Positions 26,232 to 34,391 of a stretch of DNA of 64,000 nt are shown in pieces. The DNA is from Candidatus Leptofilum proximum (GTDB lineage Bacteria; Chloroflexota; Anaerolineae; Promineifilales; Promineifilaceae). Below the pieces are notes generated by a model. It saw only the letters and a program-made list of their open reading frames with translations, did not search any database and was not told the origin of the DNA. Numbering within the stretch: the first letter of the stretch is position 1; the number at the start of each line of letters is the position of its first letter. The position numbers and the translations under genes were made by a program. The stretch lies in assembly GCA_016710325.1 (NCBI GenBank), contig JADJXK010000002.1, positions 1,922,001 through 1,986,000 of the forward strand. Reading direction: 5' to 3'.

Positions 26232-26281
26232 CAGCCAGGAGGGGTGCGACAGGATTTTGAAAGAATTTAAGCAAAATTTGG

Positions 26282-26316
26282 ACGGCCGTCGGACGGAGTT
26301 CGGACGGCCGTTTTTT
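26282..26316 (+). terminator. Rho-independent terminator built from two ACGGCCGT copies
   Basis: CGGCCGTC (26284-26291) pairs with GACGGCCG (26303-26310) around a 11-base loop and runs directly into six T. Both arms are copies of the iterated palindrome. It ends the surface-protein cluster. Confidence 0.85.
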
Positions 26317-26353
26317 ATGATACGGCCAACTTTGAAAGACAGGAGCATTAATT

Positions 26354-27364
26354 ATGAAAAAGTCTGTATGGCGTAAACGAGTGAATCGGATTTTGATGGG
26401 AACGGCCGTGTTCCTTCTGCTGCTGGCGTTTACCGGTGTTGTTTACCAGGTTATGGGCACAAAGGCCGACCAGCGCGCGTATGCTCCACCGGGGCAAATG
26501 GTGGATGTGGGCGGTTATCAACTGCACATTTACTGCATGGGTGAAGGCAGCCCCACCGTGATTCTGGATCACGCCGGGGGAACCAATTCGGCCGAGTGGG
26601 GGCTGGTGCAGCCAATTGTTGCCGGACAAACGCGGGTTTGTGCCTATGATCGTGCCGGTTTTGGCTGGAGTGACCCGGCGCCAACGCGGCGCACGGCGGC
26701 GCAAAACGCCCAGGAACTGCGCACGCTGCTGAACAATGCCGGATTAGAAGGTCCGTTTGTCTTTGTGGGGCATTCCTATGGGGCCAATGTGGCCCGCGTT
26801 TTTGCGGCCGAATTTCCAGCAGAAAGCGCCGGATTGGTGCTGGTAGACCCCGGCATCGTGTATGGCCGGCCCGGCGTCCCCGCAGACCTGGATGAGATCT
26901 GGCGCACGGCGGATACCGGGTTCATGAACATCGCTCCCTGGCTGGCGCGGCTGGGCGTCGTGCGGTTAGCGGGCGCATTGGGCGGTTTGCCGGGGCGCGG
27001 TGATTTGCCTGCAGGCGCTTTTGACGCCTGGCAGCAGACAAATCTGTTTTATGACACGCTGAAAGCCCAGAACCAGGGCATGGCCGAAACGTCAACGCAG
27101 GTATTGGCCGCTGAAGCCCAGCTGGTTGACGAACTGCTCCTTGTCTTGAGTGCGGGCGAACCGGCTGGCGCTGAGAGTCGAGACGTGTGGACGGCCGTTA
27201 ACGCCACCCTTGCCACCTATTCAGCGACGGGCACACATCAGGTGGTCAGCGGCGCCGATCATATGTCATTGACGATGAACCAGGAATATGCCCAGGTGAC
27301 AGCAAACGCAATTTTAGAAATGGTGGCCATTGTACGCGGTACGGCCGTGGCCACTATCGATTGA
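26354..27364 (+). CDS. Membrane-anchored alpha/beta hydrolase
   Basis: Alpha/beta-fold hydrolase of 336 residues. A single N-terminal helix (about 12-34) anchors it outside the cytoplasmic membrane. The fold begins GYQLHIYCMGEGSPTVILDH, with DHAGGTNS as oxyanion region, the nucleophile Ser140 in FVGHSYGANVAR and a likely catalytic His near 301 in SGADHMSL. LVLVDPG follows strand 6. The substrate cannot be predicted. AGGAG lies nine bases upstream of ATG 26354. Confidence 0.85.
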   Translation: MKKSVWRKRVNRILMGTAVFLLLLAFTGVVYQVMGTKADQRAYAPPGQMVDVGGYQLHIYCMGEGSPTVILDHAGGTNSAEWGLVQPIVAGQTRVCAYDRAGFGWSDPAPTRRTAAQNAQELRTLLNNAGLEGPFVFVGHSYGANVARVFAAEFPAESAGLVLVDPGIVYGRPGVPADLDEIWRTADTGFMNIAPWLARLGVVRLAGALGGLPGRGDLPAGAFDAWQQTNLFYDTLKAQNQGMAETSTQVLAAEAQLVDELLLVLSAGEPAGAESRDVWTAVNATLATYSATGTHQVVSGADHMSLTMNQEYAQVTANAILEMVAIVRGTAVATID

Positions 27365-27399
27365 TCACATTGCTTAATACAGAGAAATGAGGCTAAAAA

Positions 27400-27663
27400 A
27401 TGAAAAACGGAATTTGCCCGAAATGCAGCTCAACAGAAGTTTACCGGTCAAAGGCGAAAACAGGGTTAGAGTATGGCCTGGTGGTTGATCGATCGACGCC
27501 GCTGCTCAACATCTATAAAGATAAAAGCTGGTGGCCGGACGTGACGATGTTGTATATGGACTTTTTTGTTTGCCGTGACTGTGGTTGTTTTGAGATGTAC
27601 GTTCAGGACATTGAAAAGCTGGACAAACTTGAAGACTGCACTAATTGGATAAAAGCTCAATAG
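27400..27663 (+). CDS. Small zinc-ribbon protein
   Basis: Protein of 87 residues with two zinc knuckles, CPKC at the N-terminus (residues 6-9) and CRDCGC near residues 53-58, separated by a Trp/Tyr-rich segment (KDKSWWPDVTMLYMDFFVC). This is a zinc-ribbon fold seen in small hypothetical proteins. GAGG is found about eight bases upstream of ATG 27400. It has no recognisable function; it is 35 bases downstream of the hydrolase gene. Confidence 0.65.
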   Translation: MKNGICPKCSSTEVYRSKAKTGLEYGLVVDRSTPLLNIYKDKSWWPDVTMLYMDFFVCRDCGCFEMYVQDIEKLDKLEDCTNWIKAQ

Positions 27664-27786
27664 CTGCTATGCCTGCGGGCGCAACCTCCCGCTGTTTGGC
27701 TGCGGTAGAGCAGGACGATCTGCGTTTTATGGTCTCTTCGTCTGGTGAACTTGTTTTCATCCGGCCGCTTTGTCATAATTTTGCCT

Positions 27787-30426
27787 GTGACTATACCTGT
27801 TCTGCTGCATACCAAACTACTTTTGCCCCAGCCACGGCCGTTTCTTGTTCAACGTTCCACCCTCCTGCAAAAATTAGCGGCTGGCCAGCCGGGCAAATTA
27901 ACGCTGGTTTCCGCCCCGCCCGGCTTTGGCAAAACGACCCTCATTGCCGACTTTCTGGCCCGGTTTGCCGCCGGGGAAATGACGAGCTGGCTCTCATTAG
28001 ATACGGCCGATAACGATCCGCTGCGCTTTTTTGCCTACGTCATTGCCGCCCTGCAAACGGCCGTTCCCACCCTGGGCCACACGGCCACCACCCTGCTCAC
28101 CGCCCCGCAGCCCGCCCCGCTGGAAACCGTGCTGACGCTGCTGTGCAACGAGATTAATCAGGTGAACGGCCGTCTCACCCTCATCCTCGATGACTACCAC
28201 TCCATCAGCAGCACGGCCATTCACGACGCGCTTACCTTCTGGCTGGACTACCTGCCGCCCAACCTGCACCTCATCCTCACCACCCGCGCCGATCCGCCCC
28301 TGCCGCTGGCCCGTCTGCGCGTGCGCGGCGAACTTACCGAGCTGCGCGCTGCCGACCTGCGCTTTTCTGCGGCCGAAGCGGCTGCCTTTTTGCACCACTT
28401 CCTGGGCATCGACCTCGCGCCAGAGGCCGTGGACGCGCTGGAGCAGCGCACAGAAGGCTGGATTGCCGGGTTACAGCTGGCGGCGCTTTCCCTGCGTGGC
28501 CGGGACGATCTGCCTGGCTTCATCCAGGCGTTCACCGGCAGCCACATCTACGTGCTGGATTACCTGGTTGACGAGGTGCTGCGGCAGCAGCCAGACGACG
28601 TCTTGCGCTTTTTGCAAGAAACGGCCGTACTCGACCAGCTCAACGCCGCTTTATGTACGGCCGTCACCGGCCGGGCCGACAGCGATGACTTACTGCGCCA
28701 GCTGTACCAGGCCAACCTCTTCCTGGAAGCCCTTGACGACCATCGCGGATGGTTCCGCTTCCATGCCCTTTTTCGCGATGTGCTTTTGCTGCAGCTGCAA
28801 ACCGCTCAGCCACAGCGCCTGCCCCAGTTACATCGCCGCGCCTGCAGCTGGTACGCTCAGAACGGCCAGATTGACCTGGCTCTGCGTCACGCGCTCGCCG
28901 CCAATGACACAACGTACGCCGCAGATTTGGTGGAGCAAAATGCCCAAGGTTATCTGGATCGCGGCGACTATTTCACGGTTCGGGCCTGGCTGGATCAACT
29001 GTCGCCAGAAACCCGCCGCGCGCGCCCCTGGCTGACCATTATTTATGGCACAATTTTGACCATCACCGGCCATTTGACGGCCGCCGAGCGGTTGCTGCAG
29101 GAAACGGCCGTTTTCCAAACGCCGCAAAACCTGTCCCCACACCTTCAGGCCGAACTGGGATTATGGCAAGGCACGATGGCTCGCTTTCGTGGCAACTGGC
29201 AGGAGGCCGTGCGCATCAGCGAGCAGACCCTGGCCCTGGCTTCCCCAGAACGCCACGGCACGTACAACAGCTTACTCATCAATCTGCTGATGGGGCACAT
29301 TCAGCGGGGTGATTTAACGGCCGTAGAATCTCTGGTCCCCCAAATAAAAGCCGACAGCTCAGAAACGTATCTCCTGCTCGCCCTGGGTATTCCCTATTTA
29401 CAATATCATCGCGGCCAACTGGCCCTGGCGGTGCAGCATTACCACCAGGTAGTGCGCCAGGCAGAGGTTTTGCAGTCTGTCCCCTCTGTCATTTTAGGGA
29501 TTGCTCATGCCGGCCTGGGCGAGATTGCTTACGAACAAAACAGGCTACCAGAAGCGATAAATCACCTGAGCCAGGCCATAAGCCATCTGCAAAACACCAT
29601 CGAACAAATCACCATTGCACGCGCGGCCGGTCGGTTGGCGCAGGCCAGATTGGCTGCTGGGGAGGGAGCGGCTGTTTTTGCCCCTCTCGATGAAGTGACC
29701 AACTGGCTGGAACAAATGCGCCTGGCCGATTTAGGCTTCTCAATTGTGCTGGCCTACCAGCGGGCTTTGATCTATCTGCAGCTGGGAGATGTGGCTGCGG
29801 CCGGGCAAAGCGTCATTAGTAAACCTATACCCGGCATCACCATTGGCCGCAGCGAAGAGGCCCTGATCCAGGCTCGCTTGCACCTGGCACAAGGGCAGCC
29901 AGCCCAGGCTTTGCCCATTCTGGCCCTGCTGCAAACCGAGGCCGCCAACCGCAAATGGACGGGCATGCAGCTTGAAATTGCTGCGCTGCTGGCCCTGGTT
30001 CATCAGGCACAGGGCAATCAGGCCGCCGCGCTGGCCGACTTAATCGCCGTTCTCCCCCTGGCCGAGCGCGAAGGGTATCAACGCACCTTTTTAGACGAAG
30101 GTGAACCAATGCGCCAGCTGCTGCTGCTGGCGCGCCACCAGGGCGGCTCGGCCAGCTACCTGGACAGGCTCTTAGCCGCTTTCAGCACTGCGGCGCCTCT
30201 GGCAAGGGGCGTTGATGTTTTGCCCGAGGCCTTAACTGCCCGGGAGTTAGAGCTGCTTCAGCTTATCGCTGGTGGCTCTACCAATCGCGAGATTGCCAAC
30301 CAATTGGGGATTGCCTTACCAACTGTCAAGAAACACGTCAGCAATATTCTGGTCAAGCTAGATGTGACCAACCGCACCCAGGCCATAGCCCGCGCCCGCG
30401 AACTAGGCATGATCGCCCAATCCTGA
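27787..30426 (+). CDS. MalT-like LuxR-family transcriptional regulator (LAL type)
   Basis: Large ATP-binding regulator of about 879 residues (STAND/MalT type). The N-terminus LLHTKLLLPQPRPFLVQR is typical. The P-loop SAPPGFGKTTL is near residue 45, and a Walker B-like LTLILDDYH and sensor LILTTRADPPLPLARLRVRG follow. The middle (about 340-800) is a TPR-like helical array for inducer sensing. The C-terminal LuxR helix-turn-helix is LTARELELLQLIAGGSTNRE and TVKKHVSNILVKLDVTNR. GTG 27787 was chosen from the family N-terminus; GTG 27745 is possible. Neither has a clear ribosome site. Five or more ACGGCCGT copies lie in the gene. Confidence 0.9.
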   Translation: MTIPVLLHTKLLLPQPRPFLVQRSTLLQKLAAGQPGKLTLVSAPPGFGKTTLIADFLARFAAGEMTSWLSLDTADNDPLRFFAYVIAALQTAVPTLGHTATTLLTAPQPAPLETVLTLLCNEINQVNGRLTLILDDYHSISSTAIHDALTFWLDYLPPNLHLILTTRADPPLPLARLRVRGELTELRAADLRFSAAEAAAFLHHFLGIDLAPEAVDALEQRTEGWIAGLQLAALSLRGRDDLPGFIQAFTGSHIYVLDYLVDEVLRQQPDDVLRFLQETAVLDQLNAALCTAVTGRADSDDLLRQLYQANLFLEALDDHRGWFRFHALFRDVLLLQLQTAQPQRLPQLHRRACSWYAQNGQIDLALRHALAANDTTYAADLVEQNAQGYLDRGDYFTVRAWLDQLSPETRRARPWLTIIYGTILTITGHLTAAERLLQETAVFQTPQNLSPHLQAELGLWQGTMARFRGNWQEAVRISEQTLALASPERHGTYNSLLINLLMGHIQRGDLTAVESLVPQIKADSSETYLLLALGIPYLQYHRGQLALAVQHYHQVVRQAEVLQSVPSVILGIAHAGLGEIAYEQNRLPEAINHLSQAISHLQNTIEQITIARAAGRLAQARLAAGEGAAVFAPLDEVTNWLEQMRLADLGFSIVLAYQRALIYLQLGDVAAAGQSVISKPIPGITIGRSEEALIQARLHLAQGQPAQALPILALLQTEAANRKWTGMQLEIAALLALVHQAQGNQAAALADLIAVLPLAEREGYQRTFLDEGEPMRQLLLLARHQGGSASYLDRLLAAFSTAAPLARGVDVLPEALTARELELLQLIAGGSTNREIANQLGIALPTVKKHVSNILVKLDVTNRTQAIARARELGMIAQS

Positions 30427-30580
30427 ATTTGCGCCGTCCTCATTTGAGGATGCTCACTCCTCTCCCGCATTTTTTTGAATAACAAATACAACCACAAAAT
30501 CATCCTTTGGTATACCCCGTCTCCAACCGGTTCGCCTTTATGATGCCTGCATCTTGCTGAAATGATGGAGGTATCAAGAA

Positions 30581-31366
30581 ATGTCGGATTCAACTTTGCA
30601 GTCGGAAGTCACCTGGCCAGATCAGTGGAACGGCCTCAGGGCTGTGTGGCTCTTTTGCCTGGTAACGGCTGCCCTATCGATCATTTTGGAGCTGCTGCTG
30701 CCGGGCCTGGCAGGGCCAATGGCGGTGGCATTTGTGCCGATGGGAACGGCCGTTATCCTCATCACCGGGTCCGCAGGCAAGCAGCAGGTACGCCCACAGC
30801 TGTTTTCCCGCCCCGCCTGGCGCATCAGCCTGAAATGGGCCGTGATTTCCTCGGCTGCAGCGGTGGGACTGCGTTTGGGCGTCAGTCTGCTGGCGTTGGC
30901 CTTGGGCCACCGCTTCCAGACCGGCCCGTTTTCGCTGCCGCTGCTCATCATCTTCATGCTCTTTGCTGCTACCGAAGAAATCGGCTGGCGCGGTTTTGCC
31001 CTGCCGCGTTTGCTGCAGAAAGGCTGGTCCCCTCTGGCAGCAGCGCTGCTGCTGGGTGTACCCTGGGCCCTGCTGCACCTGCCGCTTACCCTGCCGGGAA
31101 TGTTGTCGGCAGGGACCCCCATGCTGGCCCAATCCCTCGTTATTCTCGCCCTGTCCGTGCTGACCACCTGGGTTTACCTGGCTGCCGGGCGCAGCCTGAC
31201 GGCACCAACGCTGCTGCATGGCGTGCAAAATGCGCTGGCGAGCCTCAACTATGGCCTATCGCCAGAGGTGTCGGGCTGGTCGATGGTGGTGGTGTACGTG
31301 GCAGCCGCCCTGCTGGTCATCATGCTTTCCAGGGGACGGTTGGGGCTGCGGGAGGCTCAGGTGTGA
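30581..31366 (+). CDS. CPBP family intramembrane metalloprotease
   Basis: Polytopic membrane protein of 261 residues with about seven helices. The CPBP/ABI signature is intact: EEIGWRGFALPRLLQ (near residues 132-146), then LLGVPWALLHLPL (second motif with His) and TLLHGVQNAL (third His). Members act as CaaX-type prenyl proteases in eukaryotes and as bacteriocin-immunity or general membrane proteases in bacteria. GGAGG is ten bases upstream of ATG 30581. Its TGA overlaps the next small gene. Confidence 0.88.
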   Translation: MSDSTLQSEVTWPDQWNGLRAVWLFCLVTAALSIILELLLPGLAGPMAVAFVPMGTAVILITGSAGKQQVRPQLFSRPAWRISLKWAVISSAAAVGLRLGVSLLALALGHRFQTGPFSLPLLIIFMLFAATEEIGWRGFALPRLLQKGWSPLAAALLLGVPWALLHLPLTLPGMLSAGTPMLAQSLVILALSVLTTWVYLAAGRSLTAPTLLHGVQNALASLNYGLSPEVSGWSMVVVYVAAALLVIMLSRGRLGLREAQV

Positions 31367-31596
31367 CGGCCGTGCTTGTGCTCAAACTGCGCGTTGCCGG
31401 GCACGTGGACCCGCGCTGGCTGGATTGGTTTGAGGGGTTAGCCATGCACCATCTAGCCGATGGAAGCACGGAACTGGTGGGAACGGCCGTTGACCAATCA
31501 GCACTTTTTGGCCTGTTGAACCGGGCCCGAGATTTGGGATTGACATTGTTAAGTGTGGCTGTGGAAACGGCCGAACAAGGAGAAAAAGGTGGTTAG
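31363..31596 (+). CDS. Conserved small protein coupled to the CPBP protease
   Basis: Protein of 77 residues starting at GTG 31363, which overlaps the TGA of the CPBP gene. It reads LVLKLRVAGHVDPRWLDWFE, then GSTELVGTAVDQSALFGLLN and RARDLGLTLLSVAVE. This pattern (beta strand, D-P-R-W-x-x-W-F, G-T-V-x-D-Q-A-x-L-x-G-L) is a short conserved family I have seen in Chloroflexota, function unknown. It is only the tail of a longer accidental open frame running antisense-free across the CPBP gene. Its end overlaps the following gene start by eight bases. Confidence 0.65.
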   Translation: MTAVLVLKLRVAGHVDPRWLDWFEGLAMHHLADGSTELVGTAVDQSALFGLLNRARDLGLTLLSVAVETAEQGEKGG

Positions 31597-33226
31597 GCAC
31601 TCAGTTAAGAAAACAGGCACCATTATTTTTTTAAACGGTACGTCCAATTCAGGCAAAAGCAGCACTGCCAAACCCAAACGGCCGTTCCGGCCAACGCAGC
31701 CTCAAAAACGATTTGCGATTAGATGGATAACTGGCACGTGCCTGGTGGTCATTTGCTTCGTGTTAGCAGTCTGCTCAAAAACGCCTGGTGTATTTGCCGC
31801 CCAGCCAACCCTGACCACGGCCGATTTTACGGCCGTAGACGCATACATCGCAGCGCAGATGAAAGCAGCGAGGATACCCGGTGTGGCGCTGGCCGTCGTT
31901 CAGGGGGAGGAGATTATCTATCTTAAAGGCTACGGCGTGGCCGATCCTTCAGGTCGGCCCGTCACGCCGCAGACGCCCTTTATGCTGGCCTCCACCGTCA
32001 AACCAATGACGGCGCTGGCGGTGATGCAGCTCGTTGAGGCCGGGCAGATTGACCTGGATGCCCCGGTGCAGCAGTACCTGCCCTGGTTCAGGGTCGGTAA
32101 CATATCCGATGCGGCGCACATAACGATACGCCATTTGCTCAACCATACCAGCGGCCTGCCCACTGCCAGCGGCGACGAGGTTCCCCCCAGTACAGATATG
32201 GGCGCCGACGCCTTGGAAAACCGAGTACGCCGGCTAAATGCTGTCCAGCTGAATCGTCCGGTCGGCGAGCGGTTTGAATACAGCAGCGCCAATTACGACA
32301 TCCTGGGATTGATTGTGCAAACTGTTTCAGGTCAGTCCTATGAAACCTACATCCAGGAACACATCTTCAAACCGCTAGAGATGCAGCGGACGTTCACCTC
32401 GCTGGCCGAGGCCGAGCCACACGGCCTGGCCATAGGCTACCGCTCCTGGTTCGGCTTCCCAATTCCCTTTGACGGGCCGCATCCGCGCGCCTACGCACCC
32501 TCCGGTTGGGCCGTCTCCAGTACGGCCGAAGACCTAGCGCACTTGGCAATCGCCCAGCTCAATGAGGGGCGTTATGGTGATACGGCCGTTCTTTCAGCCG
32601 ATGGAATTGCGGCCATGTATCAACCGACGGTCCAGTCGTACAGCCCGACACAGTACTCCAGCCTGGGCTGGAACATTTCGCCGATTGCCGATGTGCAAAC
32701 AATCGGAGCGGGTGGTGATGCCGCTAACTTTCGCTCACGCTTGCTGCTGGTTCCACAGCACAACCTGGGACTTGTGGTCTTGATGAATATGAACACGGTT
32801 GACCTGAATGCCGGTTATTTTGAGTTCTACAAAGGCATCTTAAACCTGCTGCTTAACCAGCTGCCGCCAGAGGTACAAACACCGCACTACCAGCTAACAT
32901 TCATCCCGCTGCTGGTTATTTTGCTGGTAACCCTGGTTATTGTCGTAGCCATGATTCGCGCCATCATGAAGCTGCGCCGCTGGCCCTTGATGCCAGAACG
33001 GCGGGCACACAATTGGCGTGCCACCTTCCAACAAACTGGCCCCCATCTTGTGCTGCATCTGGCCTGGACCGCACTTTTGCTGATCGGTTTTCCCTTGATC
33101 GCTGGTCGATCCCTCTTCTTTCTCATACTTTACATCCCTGATCTTGGTTATACCCTGCTTGCCAGTGCGGCGCTTGCCCTTGTCTGGAGCCTTTACAGAA
33201 TGGTGTGGGTACGTAGGCTGCAGTAA
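31589..33226 (+). CDS. Serine hydrolase (beta-lactamase family) with an unusual P-loop N-terminus
   Basis: Membrane-anchored serine hydrolase of 545 residues. After a helix at about 46-66, the penicillin-binding-protein-like domain (about 75-420) has S135-x-x-K138 in ASTVKPMTA, HLLNHTSGLPTASGDE, and FEYSSANYDILGLIVQ where the usual Y-S-N is Y-S-S. Three or four C-terminal helices follow (about 440-545). The first 28 residues are foreign: GTIIFLNGTSNSGKSSTAK is a Walker A segment like that of chloramphenicol phosphotransferase-type kinases. GTG 31589 has AAGGAG six bases upstream and there is no later start before the membrane helix, so the fused form is what is translated. Confidence 0.8.
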   Translation: MVRHSVKKTGTIIFLNGTSNSGKSSTAKPKRPFRPTQPQKRFAIRWITGTCLVVICFVLAVCSKTPGVFAAQPTLTTADFTAVDAYIAAQMKAARIPGVALAVVQGEEIIYLKGYGVADPSGRPVTPQTPFMLASTVKPMTALAVMQLVEAGQIDLDAPVQQYLPWFRVGNISDAAHITIRHLLNHTSGLPTASGDEVPPSTDMGADALENRVRRLNAVQLNRPVGERFEYSSANYDILGLIVQTVSGQSYETYIQEHIFKPLEMQRTFTSLAEAEPHGLAIGYRSWFGFPIPFDGPHPRAYAPSGWAVSSTAEDLAHLAIAQLNEGRYGDTAVLSADGIAAMYQPTVQSYSPTQYSSLGWNISPIADVQTIGAGGDAANFRSRLLLVPQHNLGLVVLMNMNTVDLNAGYFEFYKGILNLLLNQLPPEVQTPHYQLTFIPLLVILLVTLVIVVAMIRAIMKLRRWPLMPERRAHNWRATFQQTGPHLVLHLAWTALLLIGFPLIAGRSLFFLILYIPDLGYTLLASAALALVWSLYRMVWVRRLQ

Positions 33227-33321
33227 GCTGGAAAAGTATGTGATTTACGGCCGTCGTCTCCTCACTTTCGCCGGTTTTCCTCTGCTGTGACAAGTATCGC
33301 CACAAGAATGAAAATTTCTTC

Positions 33322-33370
33322 TTGACAGATTAGCACACCTGTTCTAATATCTGTTCTAGAACGAATGTTC
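33322..33370 (+). promoter_or_regulatory. Sigma-70 promoter with overlapping LexA-like dyads
   Basis: TTGACA (33322-33327) and TAATAT (33345-33350) are separated by exactly 17 bases. Just downstream lie the palindrome GTTCTAGAAC (33353-33362) and GAACGAATGTTC (33359-33370), the latter matching the GAAC-N4-GTTC core of Gram-positive-type SOS boxes. A further GTTCTA half-site is inside the promoter. This is the strongest promoter seen in the window. Confidence 0.7.
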
Positions 33371-33381
33371 CACACCCTCCC

Positions 33382-33412
33382 GGAGCTGATTGGTGCGCCC
33401 CCAATCAGCTCC
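33382..33412 (+). promoter_or_regulatory. Leader hairpin
   Basis: GGAGCTGATTGG (33382-33393) pairs perfectly with CCAATCAGCTCC (33401-33412), seven-base loop. It lies in the 5' leader downstream of the promoter at 33322-33350 and about 75 bases before the start codon. It is followed by CTCTTCTC rather than a T run, so attenuation or mRNA stabilisation is more likely than termination. Confidence 0.65.
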
Positions 33413-33488
33413 TCTTCTCAACTTAGGGCGCACGGAAAAGAAGATTGCCCAGGCAGAGGGGCAAAAACTAAGTAAGGAGATAATAATC

Positions 33489-34322
33489 ATGCAAAACCAG
33501 TACGTGCGTTCCCAAAACGTTGGCACGCGGCTCTCTTCCCTGGCGAGCCTGGTGCCGAAGAAGACGGCCGTTGGCGCCATTCTTGTTGTGGCCCTTATCG
33601 CCTTCGAAATTTTCAACTTTGACACCACCCAGTATGCCCTGGAAAACCTCATCGGTGATGTACGCTTTTTGGGCATGCAATGGGCCGCTATTCTGGCCAT
33701 TGCCTTCTGTTCCATTGATTTTGCCGGGTTGGTACGGCTTTTCACCCCGGAGCGCGGCATGGACGAACCCAAAGAGGTCTGGTACCTGATGGGCGCCTGG
33801 CTGCTGGGCGCCACCATGAACGCCATCATGACCTGGTGGGCCATTTCCCTGACGCTGCTCAACCACAACTTTGGCAACGAGGTATTGAGCCGTGAACAGC
33901 TGCTGCTGTATGTGCCCATTTTTGTTGCCGTGCTGGTGTGGCTCACCCGCATCCTGTTTATTGGCGCCTTCTCCGTAGCGGGCGAGCACATTTTTGAGTT
34001 TAACGACGTGGCCGATGCGCCGCAGAAGCGCCCGGCGGCCACCGCTCCGCGTCGCGCCGCTACAGCCCCCACCACGGTGCGCCGTGCCCCGGCTGCCCAG
34101 ACCGCTGCCCCGAGAACGGCCGTTCCCAAAAACGTCAGCGCGCAGCAAACCCAGGTGCATATGCCCATCGATGAGTACAATGAGCCAACACCTGCCCCCC
34201 AACCGCCAACGCCGCAGCGCCAGCCCGTTGTCTCCCGCGTCCGCCAGCGGCCGCCGCGCCCCAACGGTGTGCGCCGCTCCCCGCTGAACGGCTTGCAGGC
34301 CCGTCCGCGTAATCGGAATTAG
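33489..34322 (+). CDS. Four-helix membrane protein with a Pro/Ala/Arg-rich tail
   Basis: Protein of 277 residues of unknown family. Four transmembrane helices are predicted at about 25-42, 62-80, 100-122 and 140-165 (AILVVALIAFEIFNFD; GMQWAAILAIAFCSID; WYLMGAWLLGATMNAIMTWW; LLLYVPIFVAVLVWLTRILF). Residues 175-277 are a basic, disordered Pro/Ala/Thr/Arg tail (RRAATAPTTVRRAPAAQTAA). ATG 33489 follows AAGGAG with a nine-base gap. It is first in a two-gene unit with the transglycosylase, driven by the SOS-like promoter, which suggests an envelope role possibly linked to DNA damage or conjugation; that is inference only. Confidence 0.6.
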   Translation: MQNQYVRSQNVGTRLSSLASLVPKKTAVGAILVVALIAFEIFNFDTTQYALENLIGDVRFLGMQWAAILAIAFCSIDFAGLVRLFTPERGMDEPKEVWYLMGAWLLGATMNAIMTWWAISLTLLNHNFGNEVLSREQLLLYVPIFVAVLVWLTRILFIGAFSVAGEHIFEFNDVADAPQKRPAATAPRRAATAPTTVRRAPAAQTAAPRTAVPKNVSAQQTQVHMPIDEYNEPTPAPQPPTPQRQPVVSRVRQRPPRPNGVRRSPLNGLQARPRNRN

Positions 34323-34391
34323 TGACGGTACGTTTAAGTTACTGGGTGCGCCTACCAGCACATATGCGCGCCAGGCTGAACGAGGTAAACT

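Noticed and set aside
24765..26348. A 527-codon open frame on the minus strand opposite the beta-helix gene
   Set aside because: It has no signal, domain or ribosome site and mirrors the repetitive codon use of the real gene on the plus strand.
31589..33226. Functional chloramphenicol phosphotransferase domain
   Set aside because: Only the Walker A segment is present; the rest of the kinase fold is missing.
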